A DNA stretch of 64,000 bases from Halopseudomonas salegens (GCF_900105655.1 NZ_LT629787.1:2170001-2234000), one strand, 5' to 3'. Shown: positions 19,232 through 28,970, counted from the first letter of the stretch. The notes: generated by a model not told the origin, from the letters alone. Program-made: numbers and translations.

Positions 19232-19365
19232 CCTGTTCGTCAAACTGCGGCCAGGGCGGGTTGGCTAATTGCCAGCTCACCAATTCAGACAAAAGGCAAG
19301 CTCCCGCAAACGCCCTCGGCAGTTACCGCATGATAGGGTGAAACGCCCAATCATGCAGTTTCCCA

Positions 19366-20238
19366 TCACCCACGAGGTGTAACCGGCCTGTCGTTGGGCA
19401 GGTATTCGCGGATATAGCGCCGAGCGTGATACACGGTAATGAGCTTTTCAATCGCTAGCAACCCACCGAAGAAAGTCGCCGCTTCCCAGCTGCCTTCTTG
19501 CCCGGCCAGACCGCCGGACATGGCATCGGCCACGAGCAATAGCAAGCCCGCCTCCACCATCAAATCGCCAATACCGAGGAACCAGTGACCCGTATAAAAG
19601 TACCCGCCACCGGGCAGCAGTAGCGACAGTCGAGTAGCCGTCCCCATATCCTTGAAAGTGAGCCGACACTTGTCGCATTGGTAATGATCTGGTTGTAGCG
19701 GAGCTGTACAGCGCGGGCACAGATGTACCCGCCCGCCCAGAGTGGATGAAGGACCTCTACGGCTGCCTGATTTAAAATCTTTGAAGTGCGCCTTCAGTTT
19801 TGCACGCTCATTTCGCAGAAAGAGGAACGTCTCCTTGCTGCCGTTGCGGTAGCGGATTTTCAGGTGGCGACTGCCCACCCGGATATCCTCGCAATCAGCA
19901 TATTCAACCTGAGCGATACTATCGCGATAACCGAAGTTTGGCGTGGCCGGCAGATGCAGGATGCGTTGATCGGTGATGACCAGCAGTGCCCGGTTTATAT
20001 AGAACACGATCCAGCCGCCGGTCAGTTGCTCAAGTAAAGACGTAGGCGAACAGCAAGTGGCGACGAGCAACACCCGTTCGTCCGTACGCAGAAACTGTGA
20101 AAGATCCGGAATCTTCGACAGCAATTTTCGCTGACGCTTTTCAATCCGCCGTTTATAGATCTGCTTGTGGTTGGAAAACATGAAATCCACGTCGAGGCAT
20201 TCAGCCCACGATGGGTCCAGAGTAGTAGATTGGCTCAT
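19366..20238 (-). CDS. Membrane protein with PH-like domain and zinc ribbon, function unknown
   Basis: 290 residues. Residues about 50-155 read like a bacterial PH-type domain (VLLVATCCSPTS, RALLVITDQRILHLP, HLKIRYRNGSKETFLFL). A zinc ribbon follows with Cys174/Cys177 (CPRC) and Cys188/Cys191 (CDKC). Two hydrophobic segments at about 205-245 and 255-270 (LLPGGGYFYTGHWFLGIGDL) resemble TM2-type hairpins. No named family is recognised. AAAGAG precedes ATG 20238. The combination suggests a membrane sensor or assembly factor, but nothing in the neighbourhood fixes a role. Confidence 0.75.
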   Translation of the reverse strand: MSQSTTLDPSWAECLDVDFMFSNHKQIYKRRIEKRQRKLLSKIPDLSQFLRTDERVLLVATCCSPTSLLEQLTGGWIVFYINRALLVITDQRILHLPATPNFGYRDSIAQVEYADCEDIRVGSRHLKIRYRNGSKETFLFLRNERAKLKAHFKDFKSGSRRGPSSTLGGRVHLCPRCTAPLQPDHYQCDKCRLTFKDMGTATRLSLLLPGGGYFYTGHWFLGIGDLMVEAGLLLLVADAMSGGLAGQEGSWEAATFFGGLLAIEKLITVYHARRYIREYLPNDRPVTPRG

Positions 20239-20344
20239 TGTTTCTCTTTATCGTAGATTGCCCGTGGTGCTCTACCAGGAGTGGTAACGGGCATAGCCTT
20301 GAACAGGGTGTAGGTCACGCGAAAGCTCCGGAATTGCCGACTGG

Positions 20345-20358
20345 AGTTGATGCCAACA
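20345..20358. repeat. 14-bp direct repeat, second copy at 20510-20523
   Basis: AGTTGATGCCAACA occurs at 20345-20358 and again at 20510-20523, where it covers the last codons of the small membrane-protein gene. The core GTTG-atgc-CAAC is itself an inverted repeat. Similarity does not extend beyond 14-15 bp. Confidence 0.5.
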
Positions 20359-20506
20359 CATGGCGGCATGGCGGTCTCAAGGTCCAAGTGCAACACTCAG
20401 TTAATGGATTCAAGGTTATTTAAAAACAATGTCGGTTTTACGCAGAGAGCAGAACCTTCAAAGCGTTTTGAGCAAATGACCATGAATTTGATTCCACAAC
20501 CGTAAC

Positions 20507-20722
20507 CTAAGTTGATGCCAACATTATTATAGCCAACCCGATTAATTGTAAGAAAAACGGGTTTTTAGCTTCAGACCAATGAATAACCAGAAACACAAAG
20601 CTGATGGGTGAAAGAAAAAAGCACCCAAGCCCCCACCATATACTCTGTTGAAAGGCCGCAATCAAAAAACCCAACGCCCCAATGATCGCTATTCCAACCC
20701 CCAGATAGGTTAGCAACTCCAT
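20507..20722 (-). CDS. Small two-to-three-segment membrane protein
   Basis: 71 residues, with hydrophobic segments at about 4-24, 28-47 and 55-70. The Trp-rich centre (SIWWGLGCFFLSPISFVFLVIHW) resembles small integral membrane proteins annotated only as hypothetical. An AGAGGT ribosome-binding site lies at good distance from ATG 20722. The gene is AT-richer than its neighbours. It lies between the PH/zinc-ribbon and TPR genes with gaps of over 200 bp, so it is probably a single transcription unit. Confidence 0.65.
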   Translation of the reverse strand: MELLTYLGVGIAIIGALGFLIAAFQQSIWWGLGCFFLSPISFVFLVIHWSEAKNPFFLQLIGLAIIMLAST

Positions 20723-20945
20723 TTATCTGACCTCTTATCTCTATATTTTTATATTCACGGTGCCCCGCAATCTCTCACGGAAGACCTTCACTTAACACCC
20801 GGATGAACACGCGCAGGAAAGAGATACTTTCATCTGCATGACAGGATCGGCCAAATAAAGCATGCGGCTGGAACATCGACGCAAGAAGTGCACCCATCTT
20901 GCATTAGCGCCAACGATCCTGGCGTTATTACCCAGGTTGCATCAA

Positions 20946-21896
20946 TTAAATTGCAGCGTTTTGCATAATCAGTACCGCAGGCCCGCCATGACAGAACTGG
21001 GTAACAACCTGAACGGGAGTGCCCTGGCGTAATCGCTTAGCCTCTGAAATAAAGTCACGGTTGTTGTCTGGCTGGCTGATTCCCTGTCGGTAAAGTGCGG
21101 CAGCCAGCCCGCTGATTGCCATCCCGTACTGCATTCGGTCCAATGCCATTCTGAATTGAACAATAGCAGCCTCTGCATCATCCTTTGTGCAGAGCAAGAA
21201 TGCACCGTAGTTGCCGTAAAGCCAGGCAGAGTCCGGATCGTTGGCTATCTGCCGATGGTAGGTTTCCTCCACCTTCTCGAACTGTCCACTACCTTTATAA
21301 TAATCCAGGAGTCCCCCAAAGGCTGATGACATGGCTTTCGAGCTTTCCGTACCACTGTCAATGACACTCTGGTAAAGCAGCAAGGCGTCGCCATGCTTGC
21401 CTTGAGCAATCAGTACGTTGGCCGTGTTCAAGGCCAACCATGGACTCTCAGTGCCAATTTTCCTTGCCTTGTCCAATGCATCAAGGGCGTCAGTCAGGCG
21501 ATCCTGCAAATAATATATATTGCCCGCCGACACATAAGCATCCGCGTATCCAGGATCCAGTCGAAGGGCTTCATCGACCGAGCGTTCGGCAGCAGCCACC
21601 CCTTCTGGCTCGTACCGTCCTCCACTGATATAACTGCTCATGATGTAGTAGCGCGCATAGGCGCGATGGGCAGGGGCAAACTCAGGGTCAGCGCGAAGCA
21701 CCCCATCCAGTTTGACTTTGGCTGCATCGAGAGCACGGGGATCGCCCCGCCAACCATCAAGCAGCGCAACAGCTTTATCATAGGCAGCCTGCTGGGCCGG
21801 AGTGCTGGTCATATGCCGCGTTGCGCCTGCATGGGCGCTGAAGCTAAAACCAGAATACACAACAAGGACAAGCAGTATTTTTGTAAGCAGATTCAT
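20946..21896 (-). CDS. Exported TPR-repeat protein
   Basis: 316 residues from ATG 21896. A Sec signal peptide ends near FSAHA. Residues 20-250 read as TPR helices (PEFAPAHRAYARYYIMS, ADAYVSAGNIYYLQDRLTDALDALDKA, WLALNTANVLIAQGKHGDALLLYQ, WLYGNYGAFLLCTKDDAEAAIVQF). The C-terminal part ends with TPVQVVTQFCHGGPAVLIM. TPR proteins bind partner proteins; this partner is unknown. The start was chosen over ATG 21902 because AGGA lies 5 bp before it and abuts the other. No operon is visible. Confidence 0.78.
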   Translation of the reverse strand: MNLLTKILLVLVVYSGFSFSAHAGATRHMTSTPAQQAAYDKAVALLDGWRGDPRALDAAKVKLDGVLRADPEFAPAHRAYARYYIMSSYISGGRYEPEGVAAAERSVDEALRLDPGYADAYVSAGNIYYLQDRLTDALDALDKARKIGTESPWLALNTANVLIAQGKHGDALLLYQSVIDSGTESSKAMSSAFGGLLDYYKGSGQFEKVEETYHRQIANDPDSAWLYGNYGAFLLCTKDDAEAAIVQFRMALDRMQYGMAISGLAAALYRQGISQPDNNRDFISEAKRLRQGTPVQVVTQFCHGGPAVLIMQNAAI

Positions 21897-22184
21897 AAAC
21901 ATCCTATGTAAGATAAGAGCACATCCAGCTTGGAGACCACCCTGTCCATCATTTGCTGGAGACTACTGCCTTTTAGATACGCTACCGCCCTACCCTGAAT
22001 ACGCGAGCATGCCGGTGGTGACTGGGATCAAATGTTGGGGTAACGCAGGAAGGGTGTCAGTGCATCCATTCGGGGGCGAACTGGCATCCTGCCATGGTTT
22101 GAGAACATAACTCACTTGGGCCTCGCTGACCAGTTTTGACTGCTATTCCTGCTGAATGCTGACCCGTATTACCGCTCAGAGTGT
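21897..22184. other. Intergenic stretch, nothing recognised
   Basis: About 290 bp between the TPR gene start and the rmuC stop. It should contain the TPR gene promoter. No hairpin, RNA gene or small frame with a ribosome-binding site was convincing. Confidence 0.4.
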
Positions 22185-23834
22185 TCAGGTTGAATCCGTT
22201 GCATCGTCTTTATCCGGTATTGCTTCCACGACCAATGCAAGCCGGTCATGTTCGAAATCCATGTGTGCCGGCTCCAGACTGGGCAATGACTTGCTGGCCT
22301 TGGCCGACAGCTGGCTGAAGCGGTCAACCTTGCCATACAGGCCCTGTTTGCCGGCCAGGGCGGTGACTGTGTTGTTGTAATGATTGCTGACGGTTGCCAG
22401 GGTGACACCCAGCTTGCTCAGGCGCTCGGCTACCAGGCCGACCTGGTTGTAGATTTCACCGGCTTTCTCACTGATTTCACGGGCTTCGGTGTTACTGCGT
22501 TCGATCATCCACAGGTTTGAAACCGTACGCAGAATAGGGATCAGGGTCGTGTGTGATACCAGCACAATACCTTTGTTGTAACCATATTCGAACAGGTCTC
22601 GATTGTTCTTCAGCGCTTCGATATAGGCTGGCTCAATCGGCATGAACATCAACACAAAGCTTGGGCTGCGCATGCCAACCAGGTTGGTGTAATCCTTGGC
22701 GGCGAGCTCGTCGATATGTCGGCGCACCGCTTTGATGTGCTCGTCCATGGCCAGCTTGCCAAGCTCCGGTGTTTCAGCGCTGACGGCGCGCTCATAGGCC
22801 AGTAGCGATACCTTGCTGTCGATGATGATGTGTTTGCCATCGGGCAGTTTGATCAGGTAGTCGGTTTGCCTGTTTTTGCCGTCTTTGGTCTTGAATGACG
22901 ATTGCGTTTCGAAATGCGCGTCTTCCATCAGGCCGCTCATTTCAAGGGTGCGGCGCAGCTGCGCCTCGCCCCAGGCCCCGCGTTGCTGGGAGTCACCCTT
23001 GAGCGCGGAGGTAAGGTTATTCGCCTCTTTGCTCATTTGCAGGCCGATATCCAGCACCTTGCGGATCTCGGCACCCAGACTGCTATTGCCACGCAAGGCA
23101 GCGTCATGGACTTCATTGATGCGCTGCTGAAAGCCGGTAATCTGTTCGCGGAAGGGTTTGAGCAGATGGTCAATGCTGGCCTGGCTGGTATGGGTGAAGG
23201 TTTTGCCTTTTTCTTCAAAGATTCTGTTGGCCAGATTCTCGAACTCTTGCGTCATGGATTGCCGCGTTTCAGCCAACAATGCCAACTGTTCCTTGAAGTG
23301 TTCTTCACGCCGTTCCAAAGTGGTTTTCAGTTGCGCATGCTGCTCGCGCAGGGCCTGGTAGTCACTGTCCAGTTGGCTGTTGGCAGTCAAACGTTCACGC
23401 AATTCGCTTGCCCGCTCTTCTTCGGCAAACAGCCTGGCCTGCAAGGTCTCCACCTGTTTTTCCGTTTCGTGGCGCTGCTCATGTGCCCTTGTCAGCTCAC
23501 TGCGCAGGGTTTCGCGTTCCGCTTTCAGCTGTTCCAGCTCTGACCGCAACCGGCTGGCATGGTCTTCAGCGGCGCGCAATTGCTCCTGCAAGCGGCTTTC
23601 TGCCAGCTCTTGCTGATGCAACCGGGACTCGGTCTGACGACGCTCGGCCTGTTCGGCCAGACATTCGGCTTGCTGCTGTTCAGCCCTGATGCGCAGCTGT
23701 TCAAGCTCAAAGCCCTGGCGGGCAATCCGTCGGCCATAGACATAAGCTGCCAACAGGTAGCCGGCTGATAACGCTGTCAGTATTGCCACGCTCAGCAGAC
23801 TGATGGTTTCGACGGTCCATGTACTTGCTGGCAT
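22185..23834 (-). CDS. rmuC: RmuC, DNA recombination protein
   Basis: 549 residues. There is one N-terminal membrane segment (residues about 10-32), a long coiled coil rich in Gln/Glu/Arg (35-240), then the conserved RmuC domain (RGAWGEAQLRRTLEMSGL, DYLIKLPDGKHIIIDSKVSL, SFVLMFMPIEPAYIEAL). RmuC limits inversions at short inverted repeats in E. coli and has a nuclease-like fold. ATG 23834 is preceded by CAGGAG; the frame open to 23906 is not conserved. The gene is divergent from the crotonase gene. Confidence 0.94.
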   Translation of the reverse strand: MPASTWTVETISLLSVAILTALSAGYLLAAYVYGRRIARQGFELEQLRIRAEQQQAECLAEQAERRQTESRLHQQELAESRLQEQLRAAEDHASRLRSELEQLKAERETLRSELTRAHEQRHETEKQVETLQARLFAEEERASELRERLTANSQLDSDYQALREQHAQLKTTLERREEHFKEQLALLAETRQSMTQEFENLANRIFEEKGKTFTHTSQASIDHLLKPFREQITGFQQRINEVHDAALRGNSSLGAEIRKVLDIGLQMSKEANNLTSALKGDSQQRGAWGEAQLRRTLEMSGLMEDAHFETQSSFKTKDGKNRQTDYLIKLPDGKHIIIDSKVSLLAYERAVSAETPELGKLAMDEHIKAVRRHIDELAAKDYTNLVGMRSPSFVLMFMPIEPAYIEALKNNRDLFEYGYNKGIVLVSHTTLIPILRTVSNLWMIERSNTEAREISEKAGEIYNQVGLVAERLSKLGVTLATVSNHYNNTVTALAGKQGLYGKVDRFSQLSAKASKSLPSLEPAHMDFEHDRLALVVEAIPDKDDATDST

Positions 23835-24005
23835 ATGAAGCTCCTGGCGTGAAATAAGCGGCTGCAACGGGCAGATCATCATTGTACCCAATCTGAACAA
23901 AACCATTGCCTCCGGCAGGCAAGAGTGAAATGACCGATGTAGGGGTTCTGGTCATTTATTGCTAAACTGCAGCAGATTTCCAATCCGACCCCTGAAGGAG
24001 CACCC

Positions 24006-24695
24006 ATGAGCGACCTGGTCAGCTACGATTTTTCCGCCGGCATTGCCCACCTGAAGCTGAACAATGGCAAAGTGAATGCCATTTCTCCTGCCGTTATTGA
24101 AGCCTTCAACAAGGCGCTGGATCAAGCCGAAGCTGATCGTGCCGTTGTGGTTGTTTCAGGCCAGCCCGGCATGCTGTCTGGTGGGTACGACCTCAAGGTA
24201 ATGACTTCCGGTCCTGAGGCGGCCATTGCTTTGGTCGCTGCCGGTTCTACCCTGGCCCGCCGCATGCTTTCTCATCCTTACCCGATCATTGTTGCCTGTA
24301 CTGGCCATGCGGTCGCCAAGGGGGCCTTTATTCTGCTGTCGGCCGATTACCGTGTGGGCGTGGAAGGCCCGTTCAAGATTGGCCTGAACGAAGTTGCTAT
24401 TGGCATGACCATGCATCATGTCGGCATCGAACTGGCGCGTGCCCGCCTGACCCCTTCAGCATTCAATCGCTCGGTAATCAATGCGGAAATGTTCTCTCCC
24501 GAGCAAGCGGTCGCAGCCGGGTTTCTTGACCAGGTAGTGGCAGCCGATGCTCTTGAGCAGACCGCCATGCAAATGGCTGAGCAATTGACACAACTGAACA
24601 TGCAGGCGCACAAGGCAACCAAACTGAAAACCCGCAAGGCCTTGCTGGAGCGACTGGATCAAGCCATTGCGCAGGACAAGCAGCACGCACTCTGA
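24006..24695 (+). CDS. Crotonase-fold enoyl-CoA hydratase/isomerase family protein
   Basis: 229 residues of the crotonase fold. The two oxyanion-hole regions are MLSGGYDL and GHAVAKGAFI. Only one of the usual two catalytic Glu positions is filled (GLNEVAIGM); the other (in GAFILLSADYR) is hydrophobic, so classical hydratase activity is doubtful. Isomerase, thioesterase-like or hydrolase activity are alternatives. AAGGAG precedes ATG 24006. It converges on the sensor kinase gene. Confidence 0.85.
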   Translation: MSDLVSYDFSAGIAHLKLNNGKVNAISPAVIEAFNKALDQAEADRAVVVVSGQPGMLSGGYDLKVMTSGPEAAIALVAAGSTLARRMLSHPYPIIVACTGHAVAKGAFILLSADYRVGVEGPFKIGLNEVAIGMTMHHVGIELARARLTPSAFNRSVINAEMFSPEQAVAAGFLDQVVAADALEQTAMQMAEQLTQLNMQAHKATKLKTRKALLERLDQAIAQDKQHAL

Positions 24696-24740
24696 AAAAC
24701 AGCGCGATATTGCCGACTGCACGTTGCTGAGCTGTCGGCA

Positions 24741-27700
24741 TTAACTGAGCGCAACGTAACGGCTGATCAGTGCGCGCAAGGCAGCCGGCTTGACGGGCTT
24801 GGGCAGAAAATCCAGCCCGGCCAGGCGAATCTCGGTAATCAGTTCGCTGCGACCGTCGGCACTGATAACCACACCGGGAATGTCGCCCAATTGCTCGCGC
24901 AGCCAGTGCATCACGGCCATGCCGGTGTCACCGGCGTCCAGGTGGTAATCAACCAGCACCAGTTGCGGAATGAAGCCGGACGCCAGCACGGCAGTGATTT
25001 CTTCACGGTTCCGTGCGATTGCCACCTGGCACTGCCAGCGGCTGAGCAAGCTGTGCATGCCGGTGAGAATATTCGGCTCGTTGTCGATGCACAGCACCTG
25101 GGCGCCACTGACTTCGGCAGCGTTCAGCTCCGATGTTGCGCTCGGGCGCACTGCACTGCTGCGAGCCAGAGGCAAGCTGACACTGAACACGCTGCCTTGC
25201 CCGGGCCACGAACGCACTTGCAGCTCATGTCCCAGTACCCGGCACAAACCATCGGCAATTGCCAATCCCAACCCGAGGCCCTTTTCTGCCTGGGTGCGGT
25301 GACTGTCCAGACGCTGGAATTCTTCAAAGATGATCTGCAGTTTGTCGCGTGGAATACCCGGCCCCTGATCCCAGACTTCAAGTCGTACCCGCTCGCCCTG
25401 ACGCCGCACGCCAAGCAAGACTCTGGAGCGTCCGGCGTAGCGGAAAGCATTGGTCAGGAAATTCTGCAGAATGCGCCGCAACAAGCGTGGGTCTGAACGC
25501 ACACGCAAACGGCTGCCGCACACGCGTAAATCTATTCCCTGCCCACTGGCCAGCGCACCAAACTCGACGCGCAGCGGCTCGAACAGATCATCCAGCACCA
25601 GGTCCGACCACTCTGGCGTAATGCGCCCGGCCTCAAGCCGGGAAATATCCAGCAGGTCGGAAATCAGATCCTCTGCCGAACGCAAGGACGTATCCAGATG
25701 CTGCACCAGCTCCAGTGCTTCTCCCGGCAGGTTCTGTTGGTGCGCCAGTGAAGCCGAGAACAGGCGCGCGGCATTCAGCGGCTGCATCAGGTCATGGCTG
25801 ACCGCGGTCAGAAAGCGACTTTTTGACTGGCTGGCTCTTTCGGTCTGTGCCTGCGCCAGCAAAAGAGCCTGGTTCAATTCGGAGAGTTCGCGGGTGCGCT
25901 CATCGACCCTTTGCTCCAGCCCTTCATTGGCTTCCTTGAGGGCCTGTTCGGCATCACGGAAAGCGGTAATATCAGTGAAGCTCATGACAAAACCGCCACC
26001 CGGCATCGGGTTACCGATAATCTCGATCACCTGGCCACTGGGGAATTGTCGTTCCGAGCGGTGAGCGGTGCCCTGTTGCATCCAGTTGATGCGTTTGTCG
26101 ACATGCTCCTGCGGATCACCCGGGCCGCACAGGCCACGCTGAGCGTTGCACAGAATCAGATCGGCAATTGGCCGGCCGATAATGATCAGGCCGTCGGGAT
26201 AGTCGAACATTTCCAGATAGCGGTTATTCCAGGCGACCAGACGCAGCTCCTTGTCGACCACGCTGATGCCCTGGGTAATGTTCTCGATCGCCCCCTGCAG
26301 CAGGCCACGGTTGAACTGCAGCACTTCCGAGGCTTCATCAACAATGCGCACAACATCGTCAAACTGCATGTCGCGGCCTTCAATCGCGGCCTTGACCATC
26401 ACCCGTGCCGATGACGCCCCCAGTACACCGGCCATCAGGCGCTCACTGTGGGTAATCCAACCACTATTGGCGATCTGCTGGGGTTGCCACTCCTGTGCCT
26501 GCAACTCGGCATAACGCTGAAAGCTGTACAACGCGCGCTCTTCACCGACAAAGCGCCCGGCCAGGGTCAGCAAATCCTCCACGGTCACTCTCAACAAGGC
26601 ACGACTCGGGCCGTCATCCCAGGTGCTGGCATCCTGACTGACAAAGCGACTGGCCTGCCAATGTTCCAGCACCCGGGTACGGCTGAACATCGAGACCAGC
26701 ACAAACACCAGCAGATTGCCCAGCAGGGCCAGCAAGCTGCCCAGCGTCAGGCTGTCGAGGGGCAAGCCCAGGGCATTCTCATGCAGCGCGGACAGACCCG
26801 GCAAGACCAGTACGTTCCAGCTGAAAGCAGCGGCCAGCAACGGCAACACCAACAGATACGCCCACAGACTGACCCCTACAGCCAGGCCAGCAAACACGCC
26901 GCTACGGTTGGCCTGCTTCCAGAACAGGGCACCCAGCATGGCCGGGGCCAACTGGGCAATGGCGCCGAAGGCCACCTGACCGATACTGGCCAGACTGCCC
27001 GCCGAACCGATCAGACGATAGACCAGATAGGCCAGCAAGAGGATCACCAGAATACTGGTGCGGCGGATGTTCAACAGCCAGTCGCGGAACGCTTCGAAGG
27101 ACTGCTCGCGGCCTTGCTGCTTGCGCAGCATCAACGGCAGAATCACATCATTGGAAACCATGGTACTCAACGCGATGGCCGCGACGATAACCATACCAGT
27201 AGCCGCCGAGGCGCCGCCGAGAAAGGCCAGCATGGCCAGCCAGGGGCGTTGCTCCAACAAGGGAACACTGATGACATAGGCATCGGCCGACATTCCGCCG
27301 CCGCTAGCCATTTGCCCGGCCAGGCTGATCGGCACAACAAAAAGTGCGGCCAACACCAGGTACAGCGGAAAGACCCAGCGCGCAGTGCGCAAGTCACCCG
27401 GGTGGCTGTTTTCTACCACTGCGGTCTGGAATTGTCGCGGCAGACACAGAAACGCGAGAATGGCGATAAAGGTCTGAAACAGCAGACTGGTGATCATGGT
27501 ATCGCGCTGCCAATAATCGGTCAGCACCGGGCTTTCCAGCGCTCGCTGGTAAAGATCACCGAAACCGCCAAACATGCCCCAGACCACGAAAGCACCCACG
27601 GCCATAAAGGCCAGCAGTTTGACGATGGACTCAAAGGCAATCGCCAGCATCATGCCCTTGTGGTGCTCGGTAGCGTCCAGGCTGCGGGTTCCGAACAGAA

Positions 27701-28229
27701 TGGTAAACAGCGCCAGCACCAGGGTAACCACCAGTGCCGTGTCCTGTGCACCCAGGTTGTCCGATTCAGCACTGTAGAGGGCTGCCGGGTTACTCAGCAG
27801 GTTGTAACCCAGCACTATGCCTTTGAGCTGCAGGGCGATATAGGGCAGCACACTGACCAGGCAGAGCAAGGTAACCGCAACGGCCAGGGCCTGGGATTTG
27901 CCGTAACGCGCAGCGATAAAATCAGCAATGGAGGTGATGTTTTCATGCTTGCTGATGGCGATCATGCGCGCATACAGCTTCCAGCCGAACAGGAACAACA
28001 GAATCGGTCCCAGATAGATCGGCAGGAAGCCCCAGAGCTGCTCGCTGGCCATACCGACTGCGCCGAAAAAGGTCCAACTGGTACACCAGACCGCCAGTGA
28101 CAGGCTGTACACCCAGACGCGCAGACGCGGTGCAAAGCCACCCGGCTGCCTGTCACCCCAGAAGGCGATGGCAAACAGCAGTGCTATGTACAACAGGAAA
28201 ACAGCGGCGACCAGAGTACCAGGCAGCAT
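24741..28229 (-). CDS. mxtR: Hybrid sensor kinase with sodium/solute symporter domain (MxtR/CrbS-like)
   Basis: 1162 residues. Domains in order: a 12-13 segment SSS transporter-like domain (about 1-500), a linker, a PAS domain (GISVVDKELRLVAWNNRYLEMF, about 640-760), a coiled coil, a HisKA domain with the phosphoacceptor His in FLTAVSHDLMQPLNAA, a HATPase domain (GPGIPRDKLQIIFEEF, GLGLGLAIADG) and a C-terminal receiver (Asp in LVLVDYHLD, Lys in FLPKPVKP). This layout is that of MxtR (Pseudomonas) and CrbS (Vibrio), which control acetyl-CoA synthetase and acetate use with ErdR/CrbR. The LuxR-type regulator lies directly upstream on the same strand. The ATG 28229 start has only a poor ribosome-binding site. 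Confidence 0.88.
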   Translation of the reverse strand: MLPGTLVAAVFLLYIALLFAIAFWGDRQPGGFAPRLRVWVYSLSLAVWCTSWTFFGAVGMASEQLWGFLPIYLGPILLFLFGWKLYARMIAISKHENITSIADFIAARYGKSQALAVAVTLLCLVSVLPYIALQLKGIVLGYNLLSNPAALYSAESDNLGAQDTALVVTLVLALFTILFGTRSLDATEHHKGMMLAIAFESIVKLLAFMAVGAFVVWGMFGGFGDLYQRALESPVLTDYWQRDTMITSLLFQTFIAILAFLCLPRQFQTAVVENSHPGDLRTARWVFPLYLVLAALFVVPISLAGQMASGGGMSADAYVISVPLLEQRPWLAMLAFLGGASAATGMVIVAAIALSTMVSNDVILPLMLRKQQGREQSFEAFRDWLLNIRRTSILVILLLAYLVYRLIGSAGSLASIGQVAFGAIAQLAPAMLGALFWKQANRSGVFAGLAVGVSLWAYLLVLPLLAAAFSWNVLVLPGLSALHENALGLPLDSLTLGSLLALLGNLLVFVLVSMFSRTRVLEHWQASRFVSQDASTWDDGPSRALLRVTVEDLLTLAGRFVGEERALYSFQRYAELQAQEWQPQQIANSGWITHSERLMAGVLGASSARVMVKAAIEGRDMQFDDVVRIVDEASEVLQFNRGLLQGAIENITQGISVVDKELRLVAWNNRYLEMFDYPDGLIIIGRPIADLILCNAQRGLCGPGDPQEHVDKRINWMQQGTAHRSERQFPSGQVIEIIGNPMPGGGFVMSFTDITAFRDAEQALKEANEGLEQRVDERTRELSELNQALLLAQAQTERASQSKSRFLTAVSHDLMQPLNAARLFSASLAHQQNLPGEALELVQHLDTSLRSAEDLISDLLDISRLEAGRITPEWSDLVLDDLFEPLRVEFGALASGQGIDLRVCGSRLRVRSDPRLLRRILQNFLTNAFRYAGRSRVLLGVRRQGERVRLEVWDQGPGIPRDKLQIIFEEFQRLDSHRTQAEKGLGLGLAIADGLCRVLGHELQVRSWPGQGSVFSVSLPLARSSAVRPSATSELNAAEVSGAQVLCIDNEPNILTGMHSLLSRWQCQVAIARNREEITAVLASGFIPQLVLVDYHLDAGDTGMAVMHWLREQLGDIPGVVISADGRSELITEIRLAGLDFLPKPVKPAALRALISRYVALS

Positions 28230-28316
28230 GGCAACATCATCAATACGTGAAGGTTGAATTCAGTCTGGCAGGCAGACCCGGATTTGCCCAGCCGACCTTG
28301 GTCGCAGAGCCTGCAA

Positions 28317-28970
28317 TCAGGCCTTCTGGGTCAACTCCATCTGTTGCAACAGCAAGGCCGCCTGGGTCCGTGTGCGCACCCCGAGTTTACGGAAAATGGC
28401 GGTCACATGGGCTTTTACCGTCGCTTCGGATACGCTCAGCTCCCAGGCAATCTGCTTGTTCAGCAGGCCATCGCAGACCATGGTCAACACACGAAATTGC
28501 TGCGGGGTCAGGCTGGCCAACTGGGCGCTGACATTCTTTTCCTGATCACTCACCGGGCCTGCGGATTCGCCGCTGGAAGGCCAGCTGACGCCGCCTTCCA
28601 GAACCTCTTGCACCGCTTGCTGGATGGCTTCCAGGCTGGAAGATTTGGGAATGAATCCGCTGGCACCAAAGTCCCGTGCGCGTCTGATCACCGGCTCTTC
28701 CTCCTGCGCCGAGATCACGACCACCGGAATCTGCGGATACTGACCCCGCAGTAAAACCAGACCGGAAAATCCGTAGGCGCCGGGCATGTTCAAGTCCAGC
28801 AATACCAGATCCCAGTCACTGCGTTGATCAAGGTTATTCTGCAATTCGGCAATGCTGCCGGCTTCGGTCAGGTTGATCTCAGCATTCAGGCCGTGGCTCA
28901 GGGCCTGGCGCAAAGCACTGCGGAACAGCGGATGATCGTCTGCGATCAGGATGTCATAGCTGGGCGCCAT
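28317..28970 (-). CDS. erdR: LuxR/NarL-type response regulator (ErdR/CrbR-like)
   Basis: 217 residues. The receiver domain has the acidic pair in ILIADDHPLFR, phosphoacceptor Asp59 (LVLLDLNMPG) and the Lys of FIPKSSS. The C-terminal LuxR-type helix-turn-helix is LTPQQFRVLTMVCDGLLNKQIAWELSVSEATVKAHVTAIFRKLGV. It is transcribed in the same direction as, and 87 bp ahead of, the MxtR-like kinase, so they form a cognate pair. In Pseudomonas and Vibrio this pair activates acs during growth on acetate, ethanol or similar C2 compounds. The assignment rests on domain architecture and neighbourhood. Confidence 0.85.
   Translation of the reverse strand: MAPSYDILIADDHPLFRSALRQALSHGLNAEINLTEAGSIAELQNNLDQRSDWDLVLLDLNMPGAYGFSGLVLLRGQYPQIPVVVISAQEEEPVIRRARDFGASGFIPKSSSLEAIQQAVQEVLEGGVSWPSSGESAGPVSDQEKNVSAQLASLTPQQFRVLTMVCDGLLNKQIAWELSVSEATVKAHVTAIFRKLGVRTRTQAALLLQQMELTQKA

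Noticed and set aside
11098-22000. Genomic island or prophage
   Set aside because: The gene content looks accessory, but there is no integrase, transposase, phage gene or flanking direct repeat, and tRNA-Ser at 9005-9095 has no visible duplicated 3' end in the window.
26448-28100. 550-residue plus-strand open frame
   Set aside because: It is antisense to the membrane domain of the MxtR-like kinase. The composition is Gln/His-rich and low in hydrophobic residues, with no domain and no ribosome-binding site.
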